64,000 nucleotides of DNA from Pareuzebyella sediminis (lineage in GTDB: Bacteria; Bacteroidota; Bacteroidia; Flavobacteriales; Flavobacteriaceae). The notes under the pieces were generated by a model that saw only the letters and a program-made list of their open reading frames with translations, was not told the DNA's origin and searched no databases. This document shows positions 1 through 8,862 of the stretch, one piece after another (positions within the stretch are counted from its first letter, which is position 1; each line of letters starts with the position of its first letter). The position numbers and the translations under genes are program-made. The stretch covers positions 434,001 through 498,000 of the forward strand of contig NZ_VTZS01000002.1 in the NCBI RefSeq assembly GCF_008367235.1, given 5' to 3'.

Positions 1-1
1 T

Positions 2-712
2 TCTTCCGCGAGTGGCATGTCGGCACTTGCCCTCTGCCTCATCGACATGGAAAATGATATTGCGCCCATGGCCGACGAGGAGTTCTTTATAAAGAAAGCA
101 TCATTTTTGGCCCGATTGGGATCGGGTAGTGCCTGTCGAAGCGTTGAAGGAGATATCGTACATTGGGGTTATCATGAAAAAACGAAAGGAAGTTCTGATT
201 TATACGGTATTAAGTTCCCTTACGCCGTAGATGATATATTTAAGGAATATCAAGATACCATTCTATTGGTCGATAAAGGAAAGAAAGAGGTAAGTAGCAC
301 TTTGGGCCATAATTTAATGCATGGTCATCCTTTTGCACAGCGGCGTTTTGAGCAGGCCCATACCAATCTCGACCGTTTACATAAAGTTTTTTCCAGTGGA
401 GATCTTGACGGCTTTGTGGACATTGTAGAAAGTGAGGCGTTGACCTTGCATGCTATGATGATGTCCAGTAGGCCTTACTTCATTTTGATGAAGCCAAATA
501 CCTTGGAAATAATAAATAAAATATGGGCGTTCAGAAAAGCGACCCAAAGTAAGGTTTGCTTTACTTTAGATGCGGGTGCGAACGTACATGTGCTTTATCC
601 GAAAATGGAGAAGCAACGGGTGCTTGAGTTTATTGAAAACGATCTGGTTGCCCACTGCGAAAAAGGGCATTATATTTGCGACAGAATTGGATATGGTGCT
701 AAAAAAATGTAA
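2..712 (+). CDS. mvaD: Diphosphomevalonate decarboxylase, 3' part
   Basis: Catalyses ATP-dependent decarboxylation of mevalonate diphosphate to isopentenyl diphosphate, the last step of the cytosolic mevalonate pathway. The frame is already open at base 2 and begins inside the conserved Ser-rich motif (SSASGMSALAL), so the 5' third lies outside the window. Near the C-terminus the family motif LDAGANVHVLYP is present. The stop is at 710-712, and mevalonate kinase follows after 74 bases on the same strand, which supports a pathway operon. The family assignment is firm; only the N-terminus is missing. Confidence 0.93.
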   Translation, partial: SSASGMSALALCLIDMENDIAPMADEEFFIKKASFLARLGSGSACRSVEGDIVHWGYHEKTKGSSDLYGIKFPYAVDDIFKEYQDTILLVDKGKKEVSSTLGHNLMHGHPFAQRRFEQAHTNLDRLHKVFSSGDLDGFVDIVESEALTLHAMMMSSRPYFILMKPNTLEIINKIWAFRKATQSKVCFTLDAGANVHVLYPKMEKQRVLEFIENDLVAHCEKGHYICDRIGYGAKKM

Positions 713-786
713 CTTTTATCATAATTAAGGTATTCGACCGTTTAATGGTATTCCACTCGATACTTATTATTTAGAAATATAAATAT

Positions 787-1725
787 ATGAAGGGCCCTTT
801 GTTTTACTCCAAGATTCTCCTTTTCGGGGAATATGGGATCATTAAAGATTCCAAAGGCTTGTCTATTCCTTATAATTTTTTCAAAGGAGCCTTAAAGACC
901 GATAAAAATCCTTCGGAGACGGCTAAAGAGTCCAATCGAAATTTGAGAGAGTTCATGGGCTACCTCGAAATCGTACAGAAGAACAGTCCGGAGTTGGTTT
1001 CCTTCGATTTTCAGGCAATGAAAGAAGATATTGCAGGGGGTATGTACTTCGATAGTTCGATTCCCCAAGGATATGGGATAGGAAGTAGTGGTGCACTGGT
1101 GGCGGCTATATATGATAAGTATGCCCAAAACAAGATAACGGTGCTAGAGAACCTTACTCGGGAGAAGCTTTTGAAGTTAAAGGAGATTTTCGGTAAAATG
1201 GAATCGTTCTTTCATGGAAAGTCATCGGGTCTCGATCCTTTAAATAGTTATTTGAGTATTCCCATATTAATCAACTCGCAAGATAATATAGAGTCTACCA
1301 GTATACCTTCGCAAAATGCCGAAGGTAAAGGCGCTGTTTTTCTACTCGACAGTGGCTCTACAGGTGAGACTGCGCCCATGGTGCAACTTTTTATGGAAAA
1401 GATGAAACAAGAGGGTTTCCGAAACATGCTCAAAAATCAGTTTATAAAGCACACCGATGCTTGCGTCGAAGATTTCGTCAACGGAAATGTGAAATCTCTT
1501 TTTGGAAATCTAAAACAACTTTCACATGTGGTGCTCGACAATTTTAAGCCTATGATACCGGTTAAATTCCATGAACTTTGGAAACAGGGAATTGAAACGA
1601 ACGACTACTATCTTAAGTTATGTGGTTCTGGCGGTGGAGGATATATTCTTGGTTTTACCCAAGATTTCGAAAAGGCCAAAAAGGTGTTGAAAGACTACGA
1701 TTTAGAAGTGGTATACAACTTCTAA
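787..1725 (+). CDS. Mevalonate kinase (GHMP family)
   Basis: Phosphorylates mevalonate in the isoprenoid pathway. The 312-residue protein has the GHMP hallmarks in order: an N-terminal KILLFGEYGI strand, the ATP-binding Gly/Ser loop PQGYGIGSSGALVAA around residue 97, GKSSGLDPLNSY around residue 145, and the C-terminal Gly-rich motif KLCGSGGGGYILGF around residue 277. It lies between mvaD and a UbiA prenyltransferase, all co-directional. The chemistry and neighbours agree, but sequence alone does not fully separate mevalonate from phosphomevalonate as substrate. A second GHMP kinase of the GYDIA type lies at 49898-50815. Confidence 0.88.
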   Translation: MKGPLFYSKILLFGEYGIIKDSKGLSIPYNFFKGALKTDKNPSETAKESNRNLREFMGYLEIVQKNSPELVSFDFQAMKEDIAGGMYFDSSIPQGYGIGSSGALVAAIYDKYAQNKITVLENLTREKLLKLKEIFGKMESFFHGKSSGLDPLNSYLSIPILINSQDNIESTSIPSQNAEGKGAVFLLDSGSTGETAPMVQLFMEKMKQEGFRNMLKNQFIKHTDACVEDFVNGNVKSLFGNLKQLSHVVLDNFKPMIPVKFHELWKQGIETNDYYLKLCGSGGGGYILGFTQDFEKAKKVLKDYDLEVVYNF

Positions 1726-1735
1726 AACTCAAAAA

Positions 1736-2641
1736 ATGCTTCGTCGAAAAAATAAGCTCTTACTTTTAAAAGTATTGAGTCTATTTTCTGTAGTTCGCGG
1801 ATACAATATCCTAATAATTATTTTGGCCCAATACCTGGCTTCAATTTATATTTTGGCCCATGAATTGCCTTTACGCCGTGTAGTTTTAGATATCAATCTT
1901 TTCATTATCGTTGTTTCATCGGCCTTGGTCATTGCAAGTGGGTACATTATCAATAATTTCTATGATGCCGAAAAAGACCTTATTAATAAGCCGAGAAAAA
2001 GTATGTTAGATCGCTTGGTAAGTCAGCGTTTTAAGCTTACTACCTATTTTGTACTTAATTTTTTGGCTGTAATCGCGGCAAGTTATGTGTCGTTTAAAGC
2101 CGTATTTTTCTTCTCCGCCTACATTTTTGGTATTTGGATATACTCCCACAAATTAAAAAGAATACCCTTTGTAGGGAACTTGGTTTCGGCCCTATTGGCC
2201 ATTGCCCCATTCTTCGCGGTTTTTGTTTATTACAGAAATTTTGAGAAAGTGATTTTTGTTCATGCGACGTTCCTTTTTCTTCTGATTTTGGCCAGAGAGA
2301 TGATCAAAGACCTTGAGAATATGACGGGCGATATGGCCCAAAATTATAAGACGATTCCTATTTTGTATGGTGGAAGAACATCAAAGGTTTTCATCACTAT
2401 TTTGATTTTACTGACTTTTATTCCTTCCCTTTTATTGATTACGAAGTTTGATGTGGGCTATATGAGTTATTATTTCATAGGTTGCGTGGCCTTTTTTGTG
2501 CTTTTTTTAATCCTATTGGCAAAATCGCAAAGTAAAAAACATTATGTGTGGCTACACAACATCTTAAAATTGATTATACTTTTGGGGGTTTTCAGTATTT
2601 TGCTTATCAATGTCGATTTAGTACTTCACCGTATCTTGTGA
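1736..2641 (+). CDS. UbiA-family prenyltransferase (geranylgeranylglycerol-phosphate geranylgeranyltransferase-like)
   Basis: Integral membrane enzyme that transfers a prenyl group from a prenyl diphosphate to an acceptor. The 301-residue protein is hydrophobic, with about eight to nine membrane segments. It has both Asp-rich Mg-binding motifs: NNFYDAEKD at residues 73-81 and a second, KDLENMTGD, near residues 191-199. It starts 10 bases after mevalonate kinase, so it is probably cotranscribed with its precursor pathway. Bacteroidota homologues are often annotated after the archaeal ether-lipid enzyme. The true acceptor cannot be read from the sequence; quinone-type or glycerol-phosphate acceptors are both possible. 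Confidence 0.8.
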   Translation: MLRRKNKLLLLKVLSLFSVVRGYNILIIILAQYLASIYILAHELPLRRVVLDINLFIIVVSSALVIASGYIINNFYDAEKDLINKPRKSMLDRLVSQRFKLTTYFVLNFLAVIAASYVSFKAVFFFSAYIFGIWIYSHKLKRIPFVGNLVSALLAIAPFFAVFVYYRNFEKVIFVHATFLFLLILAREMIKDLENMTGDMAQNYKTIPILYGGRTSKVFITILILLTFIPSLLLITKFDVGYMSYYFIGCVAFFVLFLILLAKSQSKKHYVWLHNILKLIILLGVFSILLINVDLVLHRIL

Positions 2642-2704
2642 TAGTTACCCTTAAATGCCCGGTAGCACTATTCACATAAACATGCCTAATTTCTTCTTAA
2701 CATT

Positions 2705-2739
2705 TTGTACGAGTGCTCTCTAAGCATTTCCTACCTTTG
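2705..2739 (+). promoter_or_regulatory. Candidate promoter for the pseudouridine synthase gene
   Basis: A perfect Bacteroidota -7 box, TACCTTTG, lies at 2732-2739 directly upstream of the gene. The nearest TTG is at 2705-2707, with a 24-base spacer that is longer than the usual 17-23. Transcription would begin near 2745, so the second in-frame ATG at 2756 is a reasonable alternative start codon. Confidence 0.5.
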
Positions 2740-2749
2740 TGAAAAATGA

Positions 2750-3598
2750 ATGGACATGAACAGATCGAATTCAAATGGCGATAATAAAGCCTCGGGCAGA
2801 CAAGGGGGAAGATTTCGTAAAAAGAGTTATGCAAGGGGGAATGCCCCGATTAAAAAAAATCAGAAGGTACAAGCTTCGAGTAATCCGGATCTTATTCGTT
2901 TGAACAAATATGTGGCCAACTCAGGGGTTTGTTCTAGAAGGGAGGCGGACATTTATATTTCGGCCGGAAACGTTACCGTTAATGGAAAGCCAGTTACAGA
3001 AATGGGGTATAAGGTGAAGCTTACAGATGAGGTTAAATTTGATGGGCGGTTGTTGAATCCGATCAAAAGGGAATATGTGTTATTGAACAAACCCCGTGAT
3101 TTCAGTACCTCTGGGCGTAACGAAAAGGGAAAAAGAACGGCTCTCGGACTGATTTCGAGCGCCACAAAGACCACATTGGATCCTGTGGGGAAGTTACATA
3201 AAGATAGTACGGGGCTTATCCTTTTTACGAACGATGGCGAATTGACCAAAAGATTAAACAGCCCCAAAAACGGACTTCGAAAAATTTATCATATCGAGCT
3301 TGACAAAACATTACGTAGTGCGGATCTAAAAAAAATTCAAGAAGGGGTATCCGTCGATGATAAGTTGGTAAGGGTAAACGATGTAAGTTTTATTGAAAAT
3401 GCTCCTAAGAACGAGGTAGGAATGGAAATTTTCAGTACTCGTAGCAGTATTGTACGGCGTATTTTCGAGACTTTGGGCTATCAGGTAGTGAAACTCGATC
3501 GCGTGGTCTATGCCGGACTTACCAAAAAGGATTTGCCAAGAGGCCACTGGCGATACCTTACAGAACAGGAAGTAATCAATCTTGGAATGATAAAGTAG
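2750..3598 (+). CDS. RluB/RsuA-like pseudouridine synthase with altered active site
   Basis: The family isomerises uridine to pseudouridine in ribosomal RNA. Visible parts are a basic, Ser/Asn/Gly-rich tail (residues 1-45), an S4 RNA-binding domain (about 47-105, LNKYVANSGVCSRREADIYI), and a catalytic domain starting YVLLNKPRDF. The catalytic loop, usually GRLDxxTxG, here reads GKLHKDSTG, so the essential Asp is His150 and the preceding Arg is Lys. The later motif normally written GRNRIVRRMFE reads STRSSIVRRIFE. The fold and RNA-binding parts look intact, with no frameshift. The protein may be catalytically dead but still bind RNA; that is inference from family knowledge. Confidence 0.85.
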   Translation: MDMNRSNSNGDNKASGRQGGRFRKKSYARGNAPIKKNQKVQASSNPDLIRLNKYVANSGVCSRREADIYISAGNVTVNGKPVTEMGYKVKLTDEVKFDGRLLNPIKREYVLLNKPRDFSTSGRNEKGKRTALGLISSATKTTLDPVGKLHKDSTGLILFTNDGELTKRLNSPKNGLRKIYHIELDKTLRSADLKKIQEGVSVDDKLVRVNDVSFIENAPKNEVGMEIFSTRSSIVRRIFETLGYQVVKLDRVVYAGLTKKDLPRGHWRYLTEQEVINLGMIK

Positions 3599-3606
3599 GG
3601 CGATTA

Positions 3607-3660
3607 CTATCGCCAAGACATTTCCATATCATGGGAGCAGCTCACGGGCCGCTGTTCAGA
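3607..3660 (-). pseudogene. Relic of an endonuclease/exonuclease/phosphatase gene 3' end
   Basis: On the minus strand this stretch reads SEQRPVSCSHDMEMSWR and a stop. The intact EEP gene at 5411-6463 ends SDHRPVSCLIDMDML and a stop. Aligned without gaps, 3613-3661 and 5411-5459 agree at 38 of 49 positions by eye, including 16 in a row (AGCAGCTCACGGGCCG on the plus strand), and both are read in the same codon phase. Homology ends about 10 bases before the sulfatase stop codon. It looks like the leftover tail of a second or displaced EEP copy. A short hairpin (GGCGAT/ATCGCC, 3599-3614) overlaps its end. Confidence 0.65.
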
Positions 3661-3670
3661 GCGGATACAC

Positions 3671-5128
3671 TTATTTTCTTGAAGGGTGTTTACCCCATTC
3701 GTATCTTTTGTTGATATCAAAATTTGGATTCGAAACAGGTCTGGCCGCTTTAGTTTCTTTCTGCCATTTCTTTAGAATCTTCTTCATAAACATCAGTTTT
3801 TCGGGGTAGATGTATTTCAGGTCGGTCATCTCGTTTACATCGTATTTTATATTGTAAAGAAAGAACTCGTCCGTTACGAGATTTTCTATTAATTTCCAAT
3901 CTCCTTTCCGTATGGCCGACATAGGCTCTTCATGATGATATACCGGATAATGGGTAAAGATTTCCCGTTCCGGACTGTACTTATTTTCCATTAATGCAGG
4001 CAGCATGGATAACCCATCAAATTTTTGTTGATTCGGCATATTCGTTTCGGCCAATTCCAAGAATGTGGGGTAAAAATCAACACAAGAAATTGGGGCTTCT
4101 GATCTTGAGGAAGGGTTGATTTTTCCGGGCCACCTGATAATCAATGGCACACGTATGCCTCCTTCATATAGCGTACCTTTTCCTGCCCGAAGAGGGGTAT
4201 TTGTAGTTGCAATATATTGAAGAGGATGATTTTCAGGATAAGCATAATTGCTGTTACCTGCCAGTAACGGAACATTGTCGAAGCGTTTGTCCACACCACC
4301 ATTATCAGAGAAGAAAATAAAAACCGTGTTATCGGTAAGATTGTTCTTATCCAATGCATCCATTATCTCTCCTACATTTTTATCTATATGCTCTATCATA
4401 CTTGCATACACGGCATTACTTGGGTAATCCGAATCTTTCGTTTTTTTCAGATATTTATTGATCAAATCCCGGTCGGCATCCAATTGTACATGAACATCGT
4501 AGTGCGATATGAATAAAAAGAAAGGCTCTTTTTTGTGTTCTTTAATAAAATCAACTCCCATATCGGTGAGTACATCGCTCAATCGTTTGTCTTCTTTTGC
4601 TCCATATTGCGGCACGAACTTTGGGTTGTAAAAACCGCCTCCTACATAAGTATGGGCTTTGTCGTAGCCACGGGCATTAGGCAGATGCTTTTCGTCATTA
4701 CCCAAATGCCATTTACCAAAGTATGCGGTTTTATAACCGGCAGCCTGCATGGCCTCGCCAATGGTGAAAATGTTATCGGGTAGGTGTTGTGCCTTATTCA
4801 TTGGAACAGTCACTTTTTCATAGGGTCGCCAATGACCAGGTATGAAATCAAAAATCCCTATCCTGGCCGTATTTTGTCCAGACTGAATACTAGCTCTTGT
4901 GGGAGAGCAAACCGGCGCGGCATAGGCATTATTAAAAATTACCCCCTGCGAGGCCAGTTTAGCAATGTTCGGCGCTTCGTTAAACTTATTACCATACACA
5001 GGTAGATCATGTCCGCCAAGATCGTCGGCCATTATTAAAACTATATTTGGGCGATTTTGCGCCAAGGATATAAACGACAAAAAAAGGACAAAGAAAAATG
5101 CAGTTACTTTTAATTTGTTTTGTTTCAT
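3671..5128 (-). CDS. Secreted S1-family sulfatase
   Basis: Hydrolyses sulfate esters, probably on a marine polysaccharide. Residues 1-23 form a signal peptide ending SLAQ, and RPNIVLIMADDLGG supplies the metal-binding Asp pair. CSPTR at residues 74-78 is the classic motif in which Cys74 is converted to formylglycine. GKWHLG and FFSDNGG are also present. The ATG at 5128 is preferred over a TTG nine bases upstream because it starts directly at the signal peptide. The 485-residue length is normal. Upstream (5129-5410) I find no consensus promoter. The gene sits between an EEP gene and a relic of that gene's 3' end, which suggests it arrived by rearrangement. No maturation gene or SusC/D pair is nearby. 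Substrate unknown. Confidence 0.9.
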   Translation of the reverse strand: MKQNKLKVTAFFFVLFLSFISLAQNRPNIVLIMADDLGGHDLPVYGNKFNEAPNIAKLASQGVIFNNAYAAPVCSPTRASIQSGQNTARIGIFDFIPGHWRPYEKVTVPMNKAQHLPDNIFTIGEAMQAAGYKTAYFGKWHLGNDEKHLPNARGYDKAHTYVGGGFYNPKFVPQYGAKEDKRLSDVLTDMGVDFIKEHKKEPFFLFISHYDVHVQLDADRDLINKYLKKTKDSDYPSNAVYASMIEHIDKNVGEIMDALDKNNLTDNTVFIFFSDNGGVDKRFDNVPLLAGNSNYAYPENHPLQYIATTNTPLRAGKGTLYEGGIRVPLIIRWPGKINPSSRSEAPISCVDFYPTFLELAETNMPNQQKFDGLSMLPALMENKYSPEREIFTHYPVYHHEEPMSAIRKGDWKLIENLVTDEFFLYNIKYDVNEMTDLKYIYPEKLMFMKKILKKWQKETKAARPVSNPNFDINKRYEWGKHPSRK

Positions 5129-5410
5129 GTATTTCAAATTAAAATCAAGACTAGATATTTGAACCTTTACGGAAGTGCATTGTACCTACAATTTGTATCT
5201 AAATTCTTTTGCCAGCGTTTAATCTTACGAAGTCAATGCACTGCATTATGTAATCTAAAACCGTTAAAAAAGTATTGACCTTAAACTAGAAAAGTTTGTG
5301 TTACTTGTCAGTAATGTAGCCATATGTTATTAAAGATAGTAGTAAGCACCTAACTTAGCAAATACAAATCGAATAACATATCTGTTTGGGTTGTCTTAAG
5401 TTAGCTAGTG

Positions 5411-6463
5411 CTAAAGCATGTCCATATCGATTAAGCAGCTCACGGGCCGGTGATCAGAGGCCTGTGGAAACTCGCTGTAGATGGGCTTTCCATTTTTGGT
5501 GTCGTGTATGATCCGGGCATCTTTGACCCAGAGGCTTTTCCACTGGCTGTAAAGAATATGGTCTATCCAAGAGCGACGATAGGTATAATTGAAAATAGGA
5601 TCGGGAAAAGAAGCCGTATACAGACTCGAAAAATCAAGCTCACTTTTGTCTTTGTCATTTAATGAATCAAAAACGGCATTTCCTAATGTGAGATGAGGTC
5701 TCCACACCGACCCGATTAAACGTTCAACCCCACTGGCTTGTAGACGCATTTCACTCGTGTCGAACCCAGGACCATCGTTGATATCCCCACATACGATTAT
5801 AGGAATATCCCGCGTATCGGGATGGCTTAGATAGTCATCGAGAAACTGAGTGCGTAACTGAAAGCATTGGGCTACAATTTTTTTTCGAGTACCGTCGGCT
5901 TTGGCCCACCATTTTGACCATTCCAACGCATCACGAAAGCCTTTACTTTTGAGGTGAAGCCCTAAGACCCTGAACTTTTTACCGTTGGCCAAATTTATGG
6001 TGGCGTAGAGGGGCCGCCTTTCGAACTTGTGGTATTCCAATAGTTCATCATCGTCGGTATCCATTGTAAAAGGATCGGTGGCCAGTTTTAGCGCATTTGC
6101 CTCGGGGGCCGACATGACATTGTACCAGTCAAAAACTTTGTTTTCAAATTTGTTAGAATCCCTTCGTACTGCGATACCGACACTTTGAGCCCCTGAAGGT
6201 TGAACGGCACAATCCCAATCTCCGTTCACTTCGGGTTGGTCGAAGAAGAGTTGTAGTTCCGCTACTTGGTTGGGCCCTTCTACAATGACCCATATATCGG
6301 AATCGACTTCGTTGATAACCCCGGTTACATCGCGACGGCGCGCCCCAATATTTCGTTTGGTCATATAGCCTTTTTGATTGTCGGGTTTGAATACAGGAGG
6401 TTCTCCGGTGAAGAATTCGTTCATCCATTCTACGTTCCAGAGCGTAAATCTAATGTTTGTCAT
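5411..6463 (-). CDS. Endonuclease/exonuclease/phosphatase family protein
   Basis: A metal-dependent phosphoesterase of the DNase I-like fold; the substrate is unknown. The 350-residue protein carries the family signatures in order: RFTLWNVEWMN at the N-terminus, VIVEGPNQ with the metal-binding Glu, LGLHLKSKG, IIVCGDIND (catalytic Asp/Asn) and the C-terminal ASDHRPVSC with the catalytic Asp-His. No signal peptide is visible, so it is probably cytoplasmic. It is co-directional with the molybdenum hydroxylase genes upstream (gap 176 bases), and its 3' end is duplicated as a relic at 3607-3660. The 6464-6639 gap holds only a weak hairpin near 6567-6589. Confidence 0.85.
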   Translation of the reverse strand: MTNIRFTLWNVEWMNEFFTGEPPVFKPDNQKGYMTKRNIGARRRDVTGVINEVDSDIWVIVEGPNQVAELQLFFDQPEVNGDWDCAVQPSGAQSVGIAVRRDSNKFENKVFDWYNVMSAPEANALKLATDPFTMDTDDDELLEYHKFERRPLYATINLANGKKFRVLGLHLKSKGFRDALEWSKWWAKADGTRKKIVAQCFQLRTQFLDDYLSHPDTRDIPIIVCGDINDGPGFDTSEMRLQASGVERLIGSVWRPHLTLGNAVFDSLNDKDKSELDFSSLYTASFPDPIFNYTYRRSWIDHILYSQWKSLWVKDARIIHDTKNGKPIYSEFPQASDHRPVSCLIDMDML

Positions 6464-6639
6464 GCGGCCAAGTTTTTATGAAAATGGTGCTTGTAAAGAG
6501 CCATATTGATATTGGATAAAGGTGAGGGAAAATAGTTGCAGGTGTGATTCTTGTTAAAATCGGTTATGCCCATTTCTTGAATATGGGTGCAGAAATTACA
6601 GAAGGTGTGCCTCTTTCGTAGTGCATGGCCCATAATTAA

Positions 6640-8862
6640 TTAGCCAATAATTTCATTTTTAAGACTAAGCGAGTGGTTTTTGATAGGTAATTCCCTGATT
6701 CGAAGTCCGGTCGCGTCAAAAATAGCGTTCGTTAAAGCAGGGGCAATTCCTGGTGTGCTCGGTTCACCTGCTCCGCCAGGATATGCACCACTATTAATAA
6801 TATGTGTTTCGATTTTCGGGCTTTCGTTCATCCTTACCATTTGATAATCGTGGAAGTTACTTTGTTCAACGGATCCCTGTTTAATAGTAATTTCGCCATA
6901 AAGGGCAGCGGTCAGGCCATAAATGATTCCGCTTTCCATCTGGGCCTCAAAACCATCAGGATGAAATGCAAATCCAGGATCGGCGACACAAACCACCCGG
7001 TGTACTTTCAGTTTTTCGTCCAACATCTCAATTTCGACAACTTGTGCTACAATAGTACCAAAGCACTGATGTAAAGAAATGCCACGGCCCCAATTTTTAG
7101 GCAAGGGTGTGTTCCAATTTGCTTTTTCGGCGACCATTTCCAATACATCTAAAAAGCGGGGCGCATTCGAAAGCTGGCTTTTGCGAAACTCAAAAGGGTC
7201 TACATTTGCATGATGGGCAAGCTCATCGATAAAAGATTCCGTAAAGAAGGCATGCATCGAAGAATCAACACTTCGCCAGTAGCCCCAAGGAACGTGCGTT
7301 TCACTAACCGAATAATGAATCGATTGATTGGCTACGTCATAGGGAATATGGGGGGCCTCCTCCGGATCATGCTTAAACAAGAATTGGTTGTCCCAAGCTA
7401 TTATTTTTCCTTTGTTATCAAGAGAAGCTTTGAATCGACTAATATTCGCCTCTCGGTAAAAATCATGTCGTATATCTTCCTCCCGCGACCATATAAGCTT
7501 CACGGGGTAGTCAACTTCCTTGGCAATTCGTACGGCTTGTAGGGCCACATCGTCAACGAACCTACGTCCAAAACCCCCACCCAAATATTGATTATTTACC
7601 TGTACTTGTTCTATTTCCAAATCCAGTAATTCGGCAACACTCATTGCAAATCCCAATGGATTCTGACAACCTACCCATAATGTACAGCTATCTGAAGTAA
7701 CGTGAGCCGTGCAGTTCATGGGTTCCAAGGTGGCATGTGCCAAATAAGGAACCCGGTATTCGGCTTCCACCGTTTGACCAGGATTCTTGAAGGCAGATTC
7801 AACATCCCCGAGGGCTAGATCCTTTTCATCTTTTCCGGCGGACAATGAAGTATTCATATCCCTTATGTACTGATCATATATGTCGTTTTGGTCTATAGAT
7901 TCGTTACCGTTTTCCTCAAAAACGATTTTCACTTGATCAAGGGCATTTTTAGCAATCCAATAGCTATCCGCTATGACGGCCACCGCATCTTCAAGCTTTA
8001 CAATTTTCCGTACTCCGGGCATATTAGCTACCACACCATCATCGATTGATTTTAGTTTTGTTCCAAAGACCGGGGCGGCCTTTATAGTGGCATAGCGCAT
8101 ATTGGGAACAGTGACATCGATTCCAAAATTGGCGGAACCGTCTACTTTTTGAGGTACGTCGAATCTTTGCCGAGAAGTACCCATTATGGTAAATTCTTCC
8201 GGTCTTTTTAGTTTTGGTTTGGCGGGTTGGGACAAGGTAACGGCCTGCTGTGCAAAATTGATGAATGGCTCGGAACGGTTGGTAGCCGAGTGTAAGATCG
8301 AGCTATTCTTTGCCTCCAACTCTTCAAGAGGCACCCCCCACTTATCGGCAGCGGCCTGAAGCAAAACTGCCTTGGCCCCTGCACCTGCTATACGCATAGC
8401 GAGCATTCCAGTAAAGCGTACAGATGAACTTCCACCAGTCATTTGCAGACCCATCTGTTTTGTGACCGTTAAAAATGCCCCGTCGACCGTATCAATGAGA
8501 AAAGAAGGGAAATCTTTTTCTCCTAAAATAAATCCTTTGGCCAGTGCATAGTTGGCATATTCCTTATTTCCTGGGGCCTCCATCATGTGAACAAGTTTCC
8601 AATCGGCATCCATTTCATCGGCAAGCATCATGGGCAGAGTAGTATGTGTGCCCTGTCCCATTTCTGCATGTGGCACAATCACCGTAATGGTATTATCGGG
8701 GGCTATTTTTAGCCAAATGTTCATTACGGTTTCCCCTTTATCGGATATCATGGGCGCTACTTTGCCTGCCCGGTTTCCAGGACGGATCGCAACGCCCAGT
8801 ACCAGAGCACCACCCGTGAGCACGCCCGTGGTTATAAAAGCTCTTCGCGTCCACTTACCCAT
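6640..8862 (-). CDS. Molybdopterin-binding subunit of a xanthine dehydrogenase-family oxidase (IorB-like)
   Basis: Large catalytic subunit of a molybdenum hydroxylase related to isoquinoline 1-oxidoreductase and membrane-bound aldehyde dehydrogenases. The N-terminus has a twin-arginine signal (TRRAFITTGVLTGG), so the folded cofactor enzyme is exported to the periplasm. Molybdopterin motifs visible include AEMGQGTHTTLPMMLADEMD, YLGGGFGRRF, and near the C-terminus GGAGEPSTPGIAPALTNAIF with the likely catalytic Glu. Its 740 residues match the family. It overlaps the upstream 2Fe-2S subunit gene by 8 bases. No cytochrome c subunit or XdhC-like maturation gene is in the window, so the electron acceptor is unknown. 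Confidence 0.9.
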   Translation of the reverse strand: MGKWTRRAFITTGVLTGGALVLGVAIRPGNRAGKVAPMISDKGETVMNIWLKIAPDNTITVIVPHAEMGQGTHTTLPMMLADEMDADWKLVHMMEAPGNKEYANYALAKGFILGEKDFPSFLIDTVDGAFLTVTKQMGLQMTGGSSSVRFTGMLAMRIAGAGAKAVLLQAAADKWGVPLEELEAKNSSILHSATNRSEPFINFAQQAVTLSQPAKPKLKRPEEFTIMGTSRQRFDVPQKVDGSANFGIDVTVPNMRYATIKAAPVFGTKLKSIDDGVVANMPGVRKIVKLEDAVAVIADSYWIAKNALDQVKIVFEENGNESIDQNDIYDQYIRDMNTSLSAGKDEKDLALGDVESAFKNPGQTVEAEYRVPYLAHATLEPMNCTAHVTSDSCTLWVGCQNPLGFAMSVAELLDLEIEQVQVNNQYLGGGFGRRFVDDVALQAVRIAKEVDYPVKLIWSREEDIRHDFYREANISRFKASLDNKGKIIAWDNQFLFKHDPEEAPHIPYDVANQSIHYSVSETHVPWGYWRSVDSSMHAFFTESFIDELAHHANVDPFEFRKSQLSNAPRFLDVLEMVAEKANWNTPLPKNWGRGISLHQCFGTIVAQVVEIEMLDEKLKVHRVVCVADPGFAFHPDGFEAQMESGIIYGLTAALYGEITIKQGSVEQSNFHDYQMVRMNESPKIETHIINSGAYPGGAGEPSTPGIAPALTNAIFDATGLRIRELPIKNHSLSLKNEIIG

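Noticed and set aside
3599-3614. GGCGAT/ATCGCC hairpin as a terminator after the pseudouridine synthase gene
   Set aside because: The stem is only 6 bp and no T-run follows on either strand; it overlaps the EEP relic.
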